The notes beneath the pieces were generated by a model that was not told where the DNA came from, ran no database searches, and saw only the letters and a list, made by a program, of their open reading frames with translations. The position numbers and the translations under genes are program-made. Positions 37,727-46,936 of a stretch of DNA of 64,000 nt are shown piece by piece; position 1 is the first letter of the stretch; each line of letters opens with the position of its first letter. This stretch comes from Lachnospiraceae bacterium (GTDB lineage: Bacteria > Bacillota > Clostridia > Lachnospirales > Lachnospiraceae): positions 1 through 64,000 of the forward strand of contig JAAWCS010000015.1 of the NCBI GenBank assembly GCA_022793375.1. The letters run 5' to 3'.

Positions 37727-38392
37727 TTACTGCAAAAACCCGGGGATCTGCTTAGCCAGACACGCGGCCAGCACCGCGTGCCCTTCCCGGGTCAGATGCA
37801 TAAAGTCGACCGTATTGAACAGGCACCCTAACTCATTGGAATCCAGGAAATGGCATCCGCATTGGCTCGCCACGGCCCGCAGTTTTGCCGGCACGCCGGC
37901 CGATTTTTCCGCAACGCCCCGCCCCATCTCTTCGGCGACGCGCGAGTGAACAATTTCTTCGCGGATGATCGGCGGCGCCACGATCAGAATATTCGCTTTC
38001 CCGCCCGGCCCCCAGCAATCCGTCGTCTGCGCTTTCTGTACCAGGCGGCGCATTCCCAGGCCGACCGCATGCGCGTTGGCCGAAAAACGTTCTTTGACAT
38101 CGTTTGTCCCCAGCATAATAATCAGCAAAGAAACCGGCTCATGGCTCTTTAAGCAGGGCCAGATGTAGTCAAGCGCCGATAAGTGTTCATACAGGGGATC
38201 GTCAAACACCGTCGTGCGGCCGGACAGCCCCTCTTCGATCACCAGGTAGTCCTCGCCCAATGCTTTTTGCAAAAGGCAGGTCCATCGCTCCTCTTCGTTA
38301 AAGCGCGCCAAAACGCGGTCCGCACAGCCGTCGCTTTCGGCACAATAGCCGTGTGTGTTGGAATCTCCCAGACAAACAATATGTTTTTTCAT
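37727..38392 (-). CDS. SGNH/GDSL hydrolase (arylesterase-like)
   Basis: IVCLGDSNTHGY block I, LLIIMLGTNDVKERF block III, DFMHLTREGH block V; no signal peptide. Confidence 0.88.
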   Translation of the reverse strand: MKKHIVCLGDSNTHGYCAESDGCADRVLARFNEEERWTCLLQKALGEDYLVIEEGLSGRTTVFDDPLYEHLSALDYIWPCLKSHEPVSLLIIMLGTNDVKERFSANAHAVGLGMRRLVQKAQTTDCWGPGGKANILIVAPPIIREEIVHSRVAEEMGRGVAEKSAGVPAKLRAVASQCGCHFLDSNELGCLFNTVDFMHLTREGHAVLAACLAKQIPGFLQ

Positions 38393-38611
38393 GCGTCTTT
38401 CCCTTCCGGTCCTTACTCGGACCATCGCTTGTTTTACTGCTTGCGTACTGTCCGGATTATATCTGGCAGCATACGAATGCAGACAGTGCACTCATTACTA
38501 GGCTATCAGTTTTTCAGCGTCTGTCAAGCTTTTTTCTCATTCTTGACTTGACGGAAAAAGGACAAACCGCTATGATTGTAGGAGAAAACCGGCAGAAAGA
38601 AGGGGGACAGC

Positions 38612-39466
38612 ATGTTGAACGACAATGTATTTGCCAGGATCAGCCAGGAGTACTACTACCTGACAAACGCCGAGAAAAAGATCGCCGATTTTATTACGCT
38701 GCGCCAACAGGAGACACAGTTCATGTCGATTTCGGAGATGGCCGAGGAGGTCGGAGTCGCCGAAGCCTCCATCTCCCGCTTCTGCCGAAAGCTCGGCTAT
38801 CGGGGCTACAATGCCTTTAAGCTGGCCGTTGCCAATTCCACGGCCCTGCGAAGCGCCGCCAACCCGCTTTCCGGCGAAGTTCTCCCCGAGGACAGCATCC
38901 CTGTTATGTGCCAGAAAGTTTATGCCGCCGACATTGACGCCATTACCCAGACCCTTGAGCTCACCGATCCGCAAAAGATTGCGGCAGCGGCGGATCTTTT
39001 AATTCAGGCCCGACGGACACTTTGTATGGGCCAGGGCGGTTCCATGCTTTTGGCCGAGGAAGCGGCTCATCTGTTTTCCACGGCGCTGCCCGATTTTTAC
39101 GCCATTCGCGATTCCCACATTCAAATCATGCGCTCCACGATGCTCTGCGCGCAGGATGCCGTCATGTTTTTTTCCTACTCCGGCGCTACCTCCTCCCTGA
39201 TGGACATCCTCAAGATCGCCAAAGAGCGGCAGGCAAAAATCATTTTGATCACCCGTTTCCCCCGGTCGCCCGGCGCCGCCTTTGCCGATGTCGTGCTCGA
39301 ATGCGGTTCCCGGGAAGGTCCGCTTCAGCTTGGCTCGATCGCGGCCCGTATGGCGCAGCTGTATCTGATCGATCTTTTATTCAGCGAAGTATGCCGGCGG
39401 GATATCGAAGGCTGCCGCTCGCGACGCAAAATGGTCGCCGATGCGCTTACCACCCGGCATCTTTAA
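38612..39466 (+). CDS. RpiR/MurR-family transcriptional regulator (HTH + SIS)
   Basis: LTNAEKKIADFI, EEVGVAEASISRFCRKLGYRGYNAFKLAVA, SIS region. Confidence 0.92.
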   Translation: MLNDNVFARISQEYYYLTNAEKKIADFITLRQQETQFMSISEMAEEVGVAEASISRFCRKLGYRGYNAFKLAVANSTALRSAANPLSGEVLPEDSIPVMCQKVYAADIDAITQTLELTDPQKIAAAADLLIQARRTLCMGQGGSMLLAEEAAHLFSTALPDFYAIRDSHIQIMRSTMLCAQDAVMFFSYSGATSSLMDILKIAKERQAKIILITRFPRSPGAAFADVVLECGSREGPLQLGSIAARMAQLYLIDLLFSEVCRRDIEGCRSRRKMVADALTTRHL

Positions 39467-39628
39467 AACCAGTCCCCTCAGGGGCGGTGAAAACGGAAAA
39501 AACCTTCCGTTCTTGCCGCTCCTTTTTCACGCCCGAAAAAGAAATAAATTTTCATTCTAAAAATAATTCTGCAAATTTTTTTATTTTTATATTGACAATG
39601 CAAAAGGGAAATTGTACAATTTATACAA

Positions 39629-39650
39629 GCGCTTGCAAAAACGCAAGCGC
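39629..39650. promoter_or_regulatory. Inverted repeat in leader of sugar SBP gene
   Basis: GCGCTTGC-AAAAAC-GCAAGCGC; an ATTGTACAAT palindrome lies at 39611-39620. Confidence 0.5.
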
Positions 39651-39678
39651 CACACTATCCAAAAAGAGGAGGTTTATA

Positions 39679-41037
39679 ATGAAAATGAAAAAGGTTTTGT
39701 CACTTTTGCTTTCCTTCTGCATGATTTTCGCTCTGGCAGCATGCGGCGGGAACAATGACCAGACCGCCGCTCCTGCAAACGGGACGCAGGCTGCGGACGC
39801 CACGCCTGCCGCCACCCAGTCAGGCGGCGCTTCGCCGGAGGCTTCCGGGGATGAGGTCAGCATCGTGCTGGCGACGTATCCCGTCGGCAAATACGGCGAT
39901 GAATCGACCATGACCGAGCTGATCGCCGCTTTCAATGCCGTGTATCCGAATATTCACGTAGAAGTGCAGTATCTGGATTACACCAACGGCGATGACCAGG
40001 TCAACACCGCGATCAACGGCGGGCAGGCGCCCGACCTGATCTTTGAAGGTCCTGAGCGTCTGGTAGCCAACTGGGGCGACAAAGGATATCTTGTCGATCT
40101 CTCCGACCTGTGGTCCTCTGAGACTTCCGGCCAGATCTACGATTTCATCGAGACGGCCTGCAAGCATCCGAGCGGCGCTTACTACGAATATCCGGTCTGC
40201 ATGACCACCCACTGCATGGCGATCAACTACGACGCTTTTGAAGCAGCCGGCGCCCTGCAGTACATCGACGAGGCAACCCATACCTGGACCACCGAAGGCT
40301 TTATCAACGCGGTAGCGGCTCTGGTTGCAAACGGCCAGCCGAATGCCGGCATCGTGTTCTGCGGCGGACAGGGCGGCGACCAGGGGACACGCGCCCTGAT
40401 TAACAACCTGTACGGCGGCACCTTCACCAACGCGGAGCATACCCAGTACACAGCGGACAGCGCCGAGAATGTCAAGGCTTTGCAGCTTCTGTACGATATG
40501 GAAGGCATTGAGTTTGACGCCGCCAGCGTAGGCAGCGACGAGATCGGCCTCTTCTGCAACGGCACTCTGAATATGGCTTTCTGCTGGAACGTAGCGCAGG
40601 AACTCAGCGAGACGGCCGGCCAGACCGCTCAGTTTGAAATCTTCCCGATGGCGTTCCCGACCGAGAGCGGCGCTCCCAAGTTGCAGGGCGGTATCTGGGG
40701 CTACGGCGTATTTGACAACGGCGATCCTGCCAAGATCGAGGCCGCCAAGACCCTGATCCGCTTCATGACCGAGGACGATGCCCAGTACACGAACGCGGTC
40801 CTGGCTTCCAACTACTGGCCAGTACGCGAGCTCGCCGGCATCTACAGCGACAACGAGGTTATGACCGAGTACGGTATGTTCATGCAGTATATGGGTGACT
40901 ACTATCAGGTTACCTCCGGCTGGGCTGAGGCCCGCACCGCATGGTGGAACATGCTTCAGCAAATCGGCGCCGGCACTGCCGTCGAAGAAGCCGTAGCGGC
41001 TTTCGTCGAGACAGCCAACACTGCTGCCGGGAACTGA
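39679..41037 (+). CDS. Family 1 extracellular solute-binding lipoprotein (carbohydrate)
   Basis: MKMKKVLSLLLSFCMIFALAACGG lipobox; GGQAPDLIFEGPERLVANWGDKGYLVDLSDL; AKTLIRFMTEDDAQ; RBS AGAGGAGG. Confidence 0.93.
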   Translation: MKMKKVLSLLLSFCMIFALAACGGNNDQTAAPANGTQAADATPAATQSGGASPEASGDEVSIVLATYPVGKYGDESTMTELIAAFNAVYPNIHVEVQYLDYTNGDDQVNTAINGGQAPDLIFEGPERLVANWGDKGYLVDLSDLWSSETSGQIYDFIETACKHPSGAYYEYPVCMTTHCMAINYDAFEAAGALQYIDEATHTWTTEGFINAVAALVANGQPNAGIVFCGGQGGDQGTRALINNLYGGTFTNAEHTQYTADSAENVKALQLLYDMEGIEFDAASVGSDEIGLFCNGTLNMAFCWNVAQELSETAGQTAQFEIFPMAFPTESGAPKLQGGIWGYGVFDNGDPAKIEAAKTLIRFMTEDDAQYTNAVLASNYWPVRELAGIYSDNEVMTEYGMFMQYMGDYYQVTSGWAEARTAWWNMLQQIGAGTAVEEAVAAFVETANTAAGN

Positions 41038-41066
41038 TCGTATCCTGATACATAAACCAGAGGTAT

Positions 41067-41101
41067 GCGCCCTCTCTGCGTTCTGCGCAGGGAGGGCGTT
41101 T
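41067..41101 (+). terminator. Intra-operon terminator/attenuator hairpin after SBP gene
   Basis: CGCCCTCTCTGCG-TTCTG-CGCAGGGAGGGCG (one G-T wobble) then TTTTC. Confidence 0.7.
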
Positions 41102-41130
41102 TCTCATATCAGAGAAAAGGGGGAATCATC

Positions 41131-42054
41131 TTGACAGCTAAAATGCCGCAGAGCCAGGTAAAAAAGCCTCTGCGAAGCCGGACGCTCGTACTGCGTGAAA
41201 CCTTTGCCAGCTATATGTTCCTGCTTCCCAGCCTGATCTTTTTCATCGGTTTCGTTATTTATCCCATGGTCATGTGCATCTTCACCAGCTTTTTCGATTC
41301 AACGATGGGCCGGGAGGATATTTTCATCGGCCTGGGCAATTATGTGGAATTATTCCATGACTCGGTGTTCTTAGGCGCGCTCAAAAACACCTTTATCATT
41401 GTAATCGTATCGGTTCCCGTGACCTGCATATTCTCTTTATGGGTCAGTTCCGTCATCTACGATCTCAAGGGATGGGCCTGCTCCTTGTTCCGATGCATCT
41501 TTTATCTGCCCGTCGTCACCGGTTCCGTGGCCGTAACCGTAGTCTGGAAATGGATGTTCAACAATTACTATGGTATCTTCAATTATATCGGCAGAGGGAT
41601 GGGCCTGATCGACAAAAACATCAACTGGCTTGCCGATCCCCGTTTTGCGCTGGCCTGCATTATCCTGATCTTACTCACTACGTCCGTAGGCCAGCCGATT
41701 GTGCTGTATGTCTCCGCGCTCAACAACGTGGACCAGTCCTTAGTCGAGGCGGCCGAAGTAGACGGAGCCAATAAATTCCAGGTGTTCTGGAAAATCAAGT
41801 GGCCGCAGATCATGCCTACCACCCTCTACATCCTGGTCATTACGACCATCAACAGCTTCCAGTGCTTCGCGCTGATCCAGCTGCTGACCTCCGGCGGGCC
41901 CAACCATGCCACGGACACCGTTATGTACTATATCTATTACGAAGCCTTTAAACTCTACCGTTATGGCTACGGCAACGCGATGGGCGTGATCCTGGCGCTT
42001 GTCATCGCCGTGCTCTCCGCGGTCCAGTTTAAATTGGCAAAATCCAATGAATAG
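41131..42054 (+). CDS. Carbohydrate ABC transporter permease (MalF/UgpA-like)
   Basis: EAAEVDGANKFQVFWKIKWPQIMPTTLYI EAA motif; TTG start with AAAGGGGG upstream. Confidence 0.92.
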   Translation: MTAKMPQSQVKKPLRSRTLVLRETFASYMFLLPSLIFFIGFVIYPMVMCIFTSFFDSTMGREDIFIGLGNYVELFHDSVFLGALKNTFIIVIVSVPVTCIFSLWVSSVIYDLKGWACSLFRCIFYLPVVTGSVAVTVVWKWMFNNYYGIFNYIGRGMGLIDKNINWLADPRFALACIILILLTTSVGQPIVLYVSALNNVDQSLVEAAEVDGANKFQVFWKIKWPQIMPTTLYILVITTINSFQCFALIQLLTSGGPNHATDTVMYYIYYEAFKLYRYGYGNAMGVILALVIAVLSAVQFKLAKSNE

Positions 42055-42067
42055 CGGAGGTGTGAAA

Positions 42068-42955
42068 ATGAACCTGACATCCAAGCGAACAAAATCCTAC
42101 CGGATTTTTTCTACTGCCACCATCGTACTGGTTGCGATCCTGTTCGTTTTCCCACTCTACTGGATCATTACCGGTTCTCTGAAACCTGTAGCCTCCATCA
42201 ATTCCGCCACACCGGAATGGTGGCCTTCGGAATTTGTTTTAGATAACTATGAGCGTCTGTTCAACAAACAGTCCGCCCCTCTGTTTTCCATCGGCTCCAT
42301 TGTCACCGGTCCTACGGTCCCGGCGGCAATCCGCTGGCTGGTCAACACCGTCTTTATGGCTGTCATGTCCATGGGGCTTACCTGTTTTACCGCCGCTTTG
42401 GCCGGCTATGCCCTGGCCAAAAAAAGATTCATCGGCCGCTCGGTCGTATTCGGCCTGATCGTGTGCGCTATGGCGCTGCCCAAGCAGGTTATCCTCATTC
42501 CGCTGCTTCGCGAAATGTCCGACCTGAATCTGTACAACACGATCTGGGCCGTGATCCTGCCGATTGTCGGCTGGCCGTTCGGCGTTTTCCTGATCCGGCA
42601 GTTTGCCGAAGGGATTCCCGGAGAAATGCTGGAAGCGGCGCGCGTGGACGGCGCCAGCGAGATCAAGACCTTTACCAACGTCGTCCTGCCGATGATCAAA
42701 CCCGGCATCGGCGCCCTGGCGATTTTTACCTTCATCAATTCCTGGAACGATTATTTTATGCAGCTGATTATGTTAAACAGCACCGATATCCTGACGATCT
42801 CGCTCGGTATCGCCAAGCTGCAGGGAGAAAACGCCACCGACTTCGGCATTATCATGGCCGGCGCGGCCCTGGCTTCTCTCCCGATTATTATCGTATTCCT
42901 GATTTTCCAGAAATACTTTACCAAAGGCATTACCATGGGAGCTGTAAAAGGATAA
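42068..42955 (+). CDS. Carbohydrate ABC transporter permease (MalG/UgpE-like)
   Basis: EAARVDGASEIKTFTNVVLPMIKPGIGALAIFTFINSWNDY; RBS GCGGAGGTG. Confidence 0.93.
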   Translation: MNLTSKRTKSYRIFSTATIVLVAILFVFPLYWIITGSLKPVASINSATPEWWPSEFVLDNYERLFNKQSAPLFSIGSIVTGPTVPAAIRWLVNTVFMAVMSMGLTCFTAALAGYALAKKRFIGRSVVFGLIVCAMALPKQVILIPLLREMSDLNLYNTIWAVILPIVGWPFGVFLIRQFAEGIPGEMLEAARVDGASEIKTFTNVVLPMIKPGIGALAIFTFINSWNDYFMQLIMLNSTDILTISLGIAKLQGENATDFGIIMAGAALASLPIIIVFLIFQKYFTKGITMGAVKG

Positions 42956-42980
42956 AAACAGACATCTAAGGAGTGATTTT

Positions 42981-43892
42981 ATGAAGGATACTACTAAGTA
43001 CCATGGCGTATTTCCTGCTTTTTACGCCTGTTATGGTGAAAACGGCGACGTATCCGCCGAGCGGGTGCGAAGCCTGACGCGCTATCTGTTAGATAAAGGA
43101 GTGCAGGGCCTTTATGTAGGCGGCTCCTCCGGCGAGTGCATTTATCAAAGCGTCGCCGAGCGGAAGCTGGTTCTCGAACAAGTCCTGCTGGAGGCAAAGG
43201 GACGTGCTGTGATTATCGCCCACGTAGCCTGCAATAATACGGCTGACAGCCAGGAACTGGCCGCTCATGCTCAAACACTGGGAGTCGATGCAATCGCCGC
43301 GATTCCACCCATTTATTTCCATTTGCCGGAACACGGGATTGCCGCTTACTGGAACGATATTTCTTCGGCCGCGCCGGAGATGGATTTTATCATCTACAAC
43401 ATCCCCCAGCTGGCCGGAGTGGCCCTAACGCCCTCTCTGCTGCGGGAAATGAAAAAAAATCCCCGCGTCATCGGCGTCAAAAACTCTTCGATGCCGACGC
43501 AGGATATCCAGATGTGGCGCGACGAAGATATGATCGTCTTTAACGGGCCCGACGAACAGTTTATTTCCGGCCTGGCTATGGGCGCCTGCGGCGGAATCGG
43601 CGGTACCTACGGCATCATGCCCGAGTTGTTTTTAAAGGCACGGGAACACTTCCTGGCCGGCCGGCCCGAGCAAGCCAGGCAGATCCAAAACGATATCTGC
43701 CGCATTATCTACACCATGTGCGGCGCCCGCGGCAACTTATACGCGGTCATCAAAGCGATTCTTCAAAAAAACGGGATCGATATCGGCGGAGTAAGGAAAC
43801 CGCTGCCAGGTCTTTCGGAGGGCGATCTTGCTATTGTAGACAAAACCGCCGAACTGGTTGACGCCGCCATCCGGCGTCACTGCCGGGCTTGA
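42981..43892 (+). CDS. nanA: N-acetylneuraminate lyase
   Basis: GVFPAFYACYGENGDV, GSSGECIYQSVAER, IIYNIPQLAGVALT, GVKNSS, FNGPDEQFISGLAMGACGGIGGTYGIMP; followed by nanE and ROK kinase. Confidence 0.85.
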   Translation: MKDTTKYHGVFPAFYACYGENGDVSAERVRSLTRYLLDKGVQGLYVGGSSGECIYQSVAERKLVLEQVLLEAKGRAVIIAHVACNNTADSQELAAHAQTLGVDAIAAIPPIYFHLPEHGIAAYWNDISSAAPEMDFIIYNIPQLAGVALTPSLLREMKKNPRVIGVKNSSMPTQDIQMWRDEDMIVFNGPDEQFISGLAMGACGGIGGTYGIMPELFLKAREHFLAGRPEQARQIQNDICRIIYTMCGARGNLYAVIKAILQKNGIDIGGVRKPLPGLSEGDLAIVDKTAELVDAAIRRHCRA

Positions 43893-43929
43893 TTCTGTAT
43901 ACAGGGCTGGGGTTTTAAAAAACACGTAC

Positions 43930-43976
43930 AAAAAGGGCTGTTGCCAAACAAAGATTCTATGGCAGCAGCCCCTTTT
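43930..43976. terminator. Bidirectional terminator between convergent nanA and nanE
   Basis: AAAAGGGCTGTTGCCA ... TGGCAGCAGCCCCTTTT. Confidence 0.8.
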
Positions 43977-44023
43977 CAACCATCAAAACGGTTTTGCCTT
44001 TAAAGGGGAAGTTTTTTATTTTA

Positions 44024-44725
44024 TCAGCGATTCTCAATCGCCGCGACAAACCGCCCCGCGATTTCTAAGGGCCGCGTAATCGCCCCGCCTACCACCACGG
44101 CATGGGCTCCGCTTTGCAGCGCGTCCACGGCCTGCCGGGGCGTATGAATCCGTCCCTCGCCGATCACCGGAATCTCGACCGCCTGTGAAAGCTCATGCAG
44201 AAGCGAAAGGTTCGGTCCGTTTTTGCTCACGCCTTCTGTCTCAGCCGTATAGCCGTTCATCGTCGTCCCCACGAGATCCGCCCCCGCCTTCCAGGCATTG
44301 ATCCCGTCCTCAAGCGTCGCGATGTCCGCCATCAGAATCACACCGGGGAATTTCTCCCGAATCTGCGCGATAAACTCCTTGACGGTCTTGCCGTCTCCCC
44401 GCGGACGCATCGTACAGTCTAACGCAATGATGTCGGCTCCGGCCTCCACAAGCGCTTCTACTTCCGTCATGGTCGGCGTAATATAGCCCTCGTAGCCGTC
44501 GTACTTTTTCTTAATCAGGCCGATCACCGGCAATCCCGTCTCCTGCCTGATCGCCTTTACGTCGCCGGCTCCGTTGGTACGGATCGCCGCCGCTCCGGCC
44601 TGCTTAGCGGCCCGGGCCATCAAATACATGATCGAATCCTCGCAGTACAGCGGTTCGCCGGGCAGCGCCTGGCAGGAAACAATCAGCCTTCCTTTTATCT
44701 GTTCCAATATCTCCTGTTTTTGCAT
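44024..44725 (-). CDS. nanE: N-acylglucosamine-6-phosphate 2-epimerase
   Basis: RLIVSCQALPGEPLYCEDSIMYLMARAAKQAGAAAIRTNGAGDVKAIR; LPVIGLIKKKYDGYEGYITPTM; DIIALDCTMRPRGDGKT. Confidence 0.94.
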   Translation of the reverse strand: MQKQEILEQIKGRLIVSCQALPGEPLYCEDSIMYLMARAAKQAGAAAIRTNGAGDVKAIRQETGLPVIGLIKKKYDGYEGYITPTMTEVEALVEAGADIIALDCTMRPRGDGKTVKEFIAQIREKFPGVILMADIATLEDGINAWKAGADLVGTTMNGYTAETEGVSKNGPNLSLLHELSQAVEIPVIGEGRIHTPRQAVDALQSGAHAVVVGGAITRPLEIAGRFVAAIENR

Positions 44726-44964
44726 ATCCTTCTCCTCTCTTCCTTGCGCGTTATGCGCCCTCTTGTCGTTGCTTCAATTGCCAACCGGTAGGGACTCTCT
44801 TCCCTGTGCGTTACTCGCCTTCGCACGCCCGGCCCGCCGAATGCTCCGAAAAAGCAGCCGGGCCATGAGCGCTTATCCGTATTATAGGTTTTTCCCTGTG
44901 CAAAAACAAGTTCCCGCGCGCATTGTGTTTCCAGTTTCTTTCAAAGGCCCGCAGATCGCCTTTT

Positions 44965-44980
44965 ATGAAAGTACTTTCAT
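44965..44980. promoter_or_regulatory. 16-bp perfect palindrome upstream of RpiR gene, candidate operator
   Basis: ATGAAAGTACTTTCAT. Confidence 0.55.
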
Positions 44981-45084
44981 TTTAGATGAAATATTGATTT
45001 TTTCTTTCAGACCATGTATGATAGAACCATACAATTTTCCGGGACCTTTCTGCAAGAGGATTTTCACAAAAAGAAGGAGTGCTT

Positions 45085-45966
45085 ATGGCAAATACATCCT
45101 GTTTTTTGCTCCAGGCAATCGCAAACCGCTACGACGAATTTACTCCGGTGGAAAAAAATATCGCCGACTTTTTCTTAAACGACAAGCCGACGCAGGAGCT
45201 TTCAGCCAGGAGCATTGCCCAGCGTCTTTTTGTGTCCGAAGCTTCTCTTTCCCGCTTTGCCCAAAAATGCGGCTACAAGGGGTTCCGGGAATTTATTTAC
45301 AATTACGAGCAGAGCCTGCAGGCCGACCGCCAGACCAGCCTCAATGCCATGACGCGGGAAGTAATGGCAACCTATCAGGGGCTGTTGGACAGTACGCTGC
45401 GCCTGTTGGATGAGGACAAAATCTGCCGCATCCTGCGGCTGTTTACCAGCCACAGCCAGATCTATCTCTATGGAATGGGCAGCTGTGGCATCGCGGCGCA
45501 GGAATTTCGTCTGCGGCTGATGCGCACCGGCCTGGCTGCGGAAGCGGTCGTCGATCCCCATATCATGGCTATGACGGCAGCGCTTGCAGACGAACACACG
45601 CTGATCCTCGCCCTGTCCATGAGCGGCAAAACCCGTGAAGTGCTCTCCGCCGTCAAACTGGCCAAGGAGCACGGCGCCCGTATTGTTTTATTTACCGCCG
45701 CGCACCGTCAGGCGCTGCGGGAACTCTGCGACGAGGTCCTCTTTGTCGCCTCCACACGCAACTTAGAAACCGGCTCCGTCATTTCCCCGCAGTTTCCTCT
45801 GCTGGTGATGATGGATATCTTCTATATGTATATTCTGCACACCGATTACGCCGGTAAATCTTCTCTGCTTACCAAAACGCTCATCGCGCTGGATGAGAAA
45901 ACCCGCTTTGCCGCTAAAACCGAACGCGCCGGTTACGCGGCGCAGCGCCAAAAATCAGAAGAATGA
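45085..45966 (+). CDS. RpiR/MurR-family transcriptional regulator
   Basis: TPVEKNIADFFLNDKPTQELSARSIAQRLFVSEASLSRFAQKCGYKGFREFIY; SIS domain YLYGMGSCGIAAQEF. Confidence 0.92.
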   Translation: MANTSCFLLQAIANRYDEFTPVEKNIADFFLNDKPTQELSARSIAQRLFVSEASLSRFAQKCGYKGFREFIYNYEQSLQADRQTSLNAMTREVMATYQGLLDSTLRLLDEDKICRILRLFTSHSQIYLYGMGSCGIAAQEFRLRLMRTGLAAEAVVDPHIMAMTAALADEHTLILALSMSGKTREVLSAVKLAKEHGARIVLFTAAHRQALRELCDEVLFVASTRNLETGSVISPQFPLLVMMDIFYMYILHTDYAGKSSLLTKTLIALDEKTRFAAKTERAGYAAQRQKSEE

Positions 45967-45977
45967 GGGAACGCGCT

Positions 45978-46907
45978 ATGAATTATCTGGGATTGGATAT
46001 CGGCGGCACCGCCGTCAAGATTGGACTGATTGACCCGCAGGGAACGGTTCTGTGCAAAGACGCCTTTCCGGCCGCCTTTGACGGATACAAAACCCCGCTT
46101 ATGCAGACAGCGCTTCAATCGATGGAACGTTTTCTGAAGCAGCACGCGATCGCCCCCGACGCTTTAGGCGGCATCGGCGTCTCCGCGACCGGACAGATCG
46201 ATTCGCGCACCGGCGTCGTCGTCGGGTCGGCCGGCCATATCGACAACTGGCTCGGAACTCCTGTCAAAGAACTTCTGCAAAAACAATACGGGCTTCCTGT
46301 CTCGGTCATCAACGACGCCAACAGCGTCGCACTGGCCGAACAATGGGTCGGGGCCGCCGCCGGCTTTTCCCATGTGATTGTCATCACGGTCGGCACCGGC
46401 GTAGGCGGCGGCGTGATTACCGACGGCAGGCTTTTGACCGGCTGCGGCGGCCTGGCCGGGGAGCTGGGACATTTCCCCATCCAGGCAGACGGCCATGCCT
46501 GCAGCTGCGGCAACCCCGGCTGCTATGAACGCTATGCCTCTACCACCGCCCTGGTGCGGATGGTGCGGGAAAACTACGCCGCCCTGCAGCTGCCGTTCCC
46601 GGCCGACCAGGTCGACGGCAAAGCCATTTTCGCGTTGGCGGCCGACGGCCATGCCGGTATTTGCCGGCTGTTGGATGCCTGGATCGGCTATGTGGCGGCC
46701 GGTCTCATCGGCTTAACCCATATCTTCAATCCCGAACGGATCTTAGTCGGCGGCGGCGTCTGCCGGCAGAAAACGCTCTTCATCGAGCCGCTTCGCCGGA
46801 AAGTGCTGAAGGGCGTTATGCCCCGCTTCGGCGAATCGCTTGTATTAAAAGCGGCCGCGCTCGGCAACGACGCCGGAATGATCGGCGCGGTGCGCGGACT
46901 GATTTGA
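45978..46907 (+). CDS. nanK: ROK-family kinase, probable N-acetylmannosamine kinase
   Basis: YLGLDIGGTAVKIGLID; TVGTGVGGGVITDGRLLTG; GELGHFPIQADGHACSCGNPGCYERYAST zinc motif; cluster with nanA/nanE. Confidence 0.82.
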   Translation: MNYLGLDIGGTAVKIGLIDPQGTVLCKDAFPAAFDGYKTPLMQTALQSMERFLKQHAIAPDALGGIGVSATGQIDSRTGVVVGSAGHIDNWLGTPVKELLQKQYGLPVSVINDANSVALAEQWVGAAAGFSHVIVITVGTGVGGGVITDGRLLTGCGGLAGELGHFPIQADGHACSCGNPGCYERYASTTALVRMVRENYAALQLPFPADQVDGKAIFALAADGHAGICRLLDAWIGYVAAGLIGLTHIFNPERILVGGGVCRQKTLFIEPLRRKVLKGVMPRFGESLVLKAAALGNDAGMIGAVRGLI

Positions 46908-46908
46908 C

Positions 46909-46936
46909 AAAGAAGGGGCCGCCGCCCCTTCTTTTT
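46909..46936. terminator. Bidirectional terminator
   Basis: AAAGAAGGGGC-CGCC..GCCCCTTCTTTTT. Confidence 0.85.

Noticed and set aside
39022-39678. Long N-terminal extension of the 671-aa SBP ORF
   Set aside because: It overlaps the RpiR gene and leader; signal peptide and RBS place the start at 39679.
39820-40962. 380-aa minus-strand ORF opposite the family 1 SBP
   Set aside because: Antisense shadow ORF caused by codon bias; the plus-strand lipoprotein is unambiguous.
44740-44840. Imperfect duplicated segment (ctcttccttgcgcgttatgcgcc / ctcttccctgtgcgttactcgcc) upstream of nanE
   Set aside because: Similarity is short and imperfect; no consistent structure, not enough to call a repeat element.
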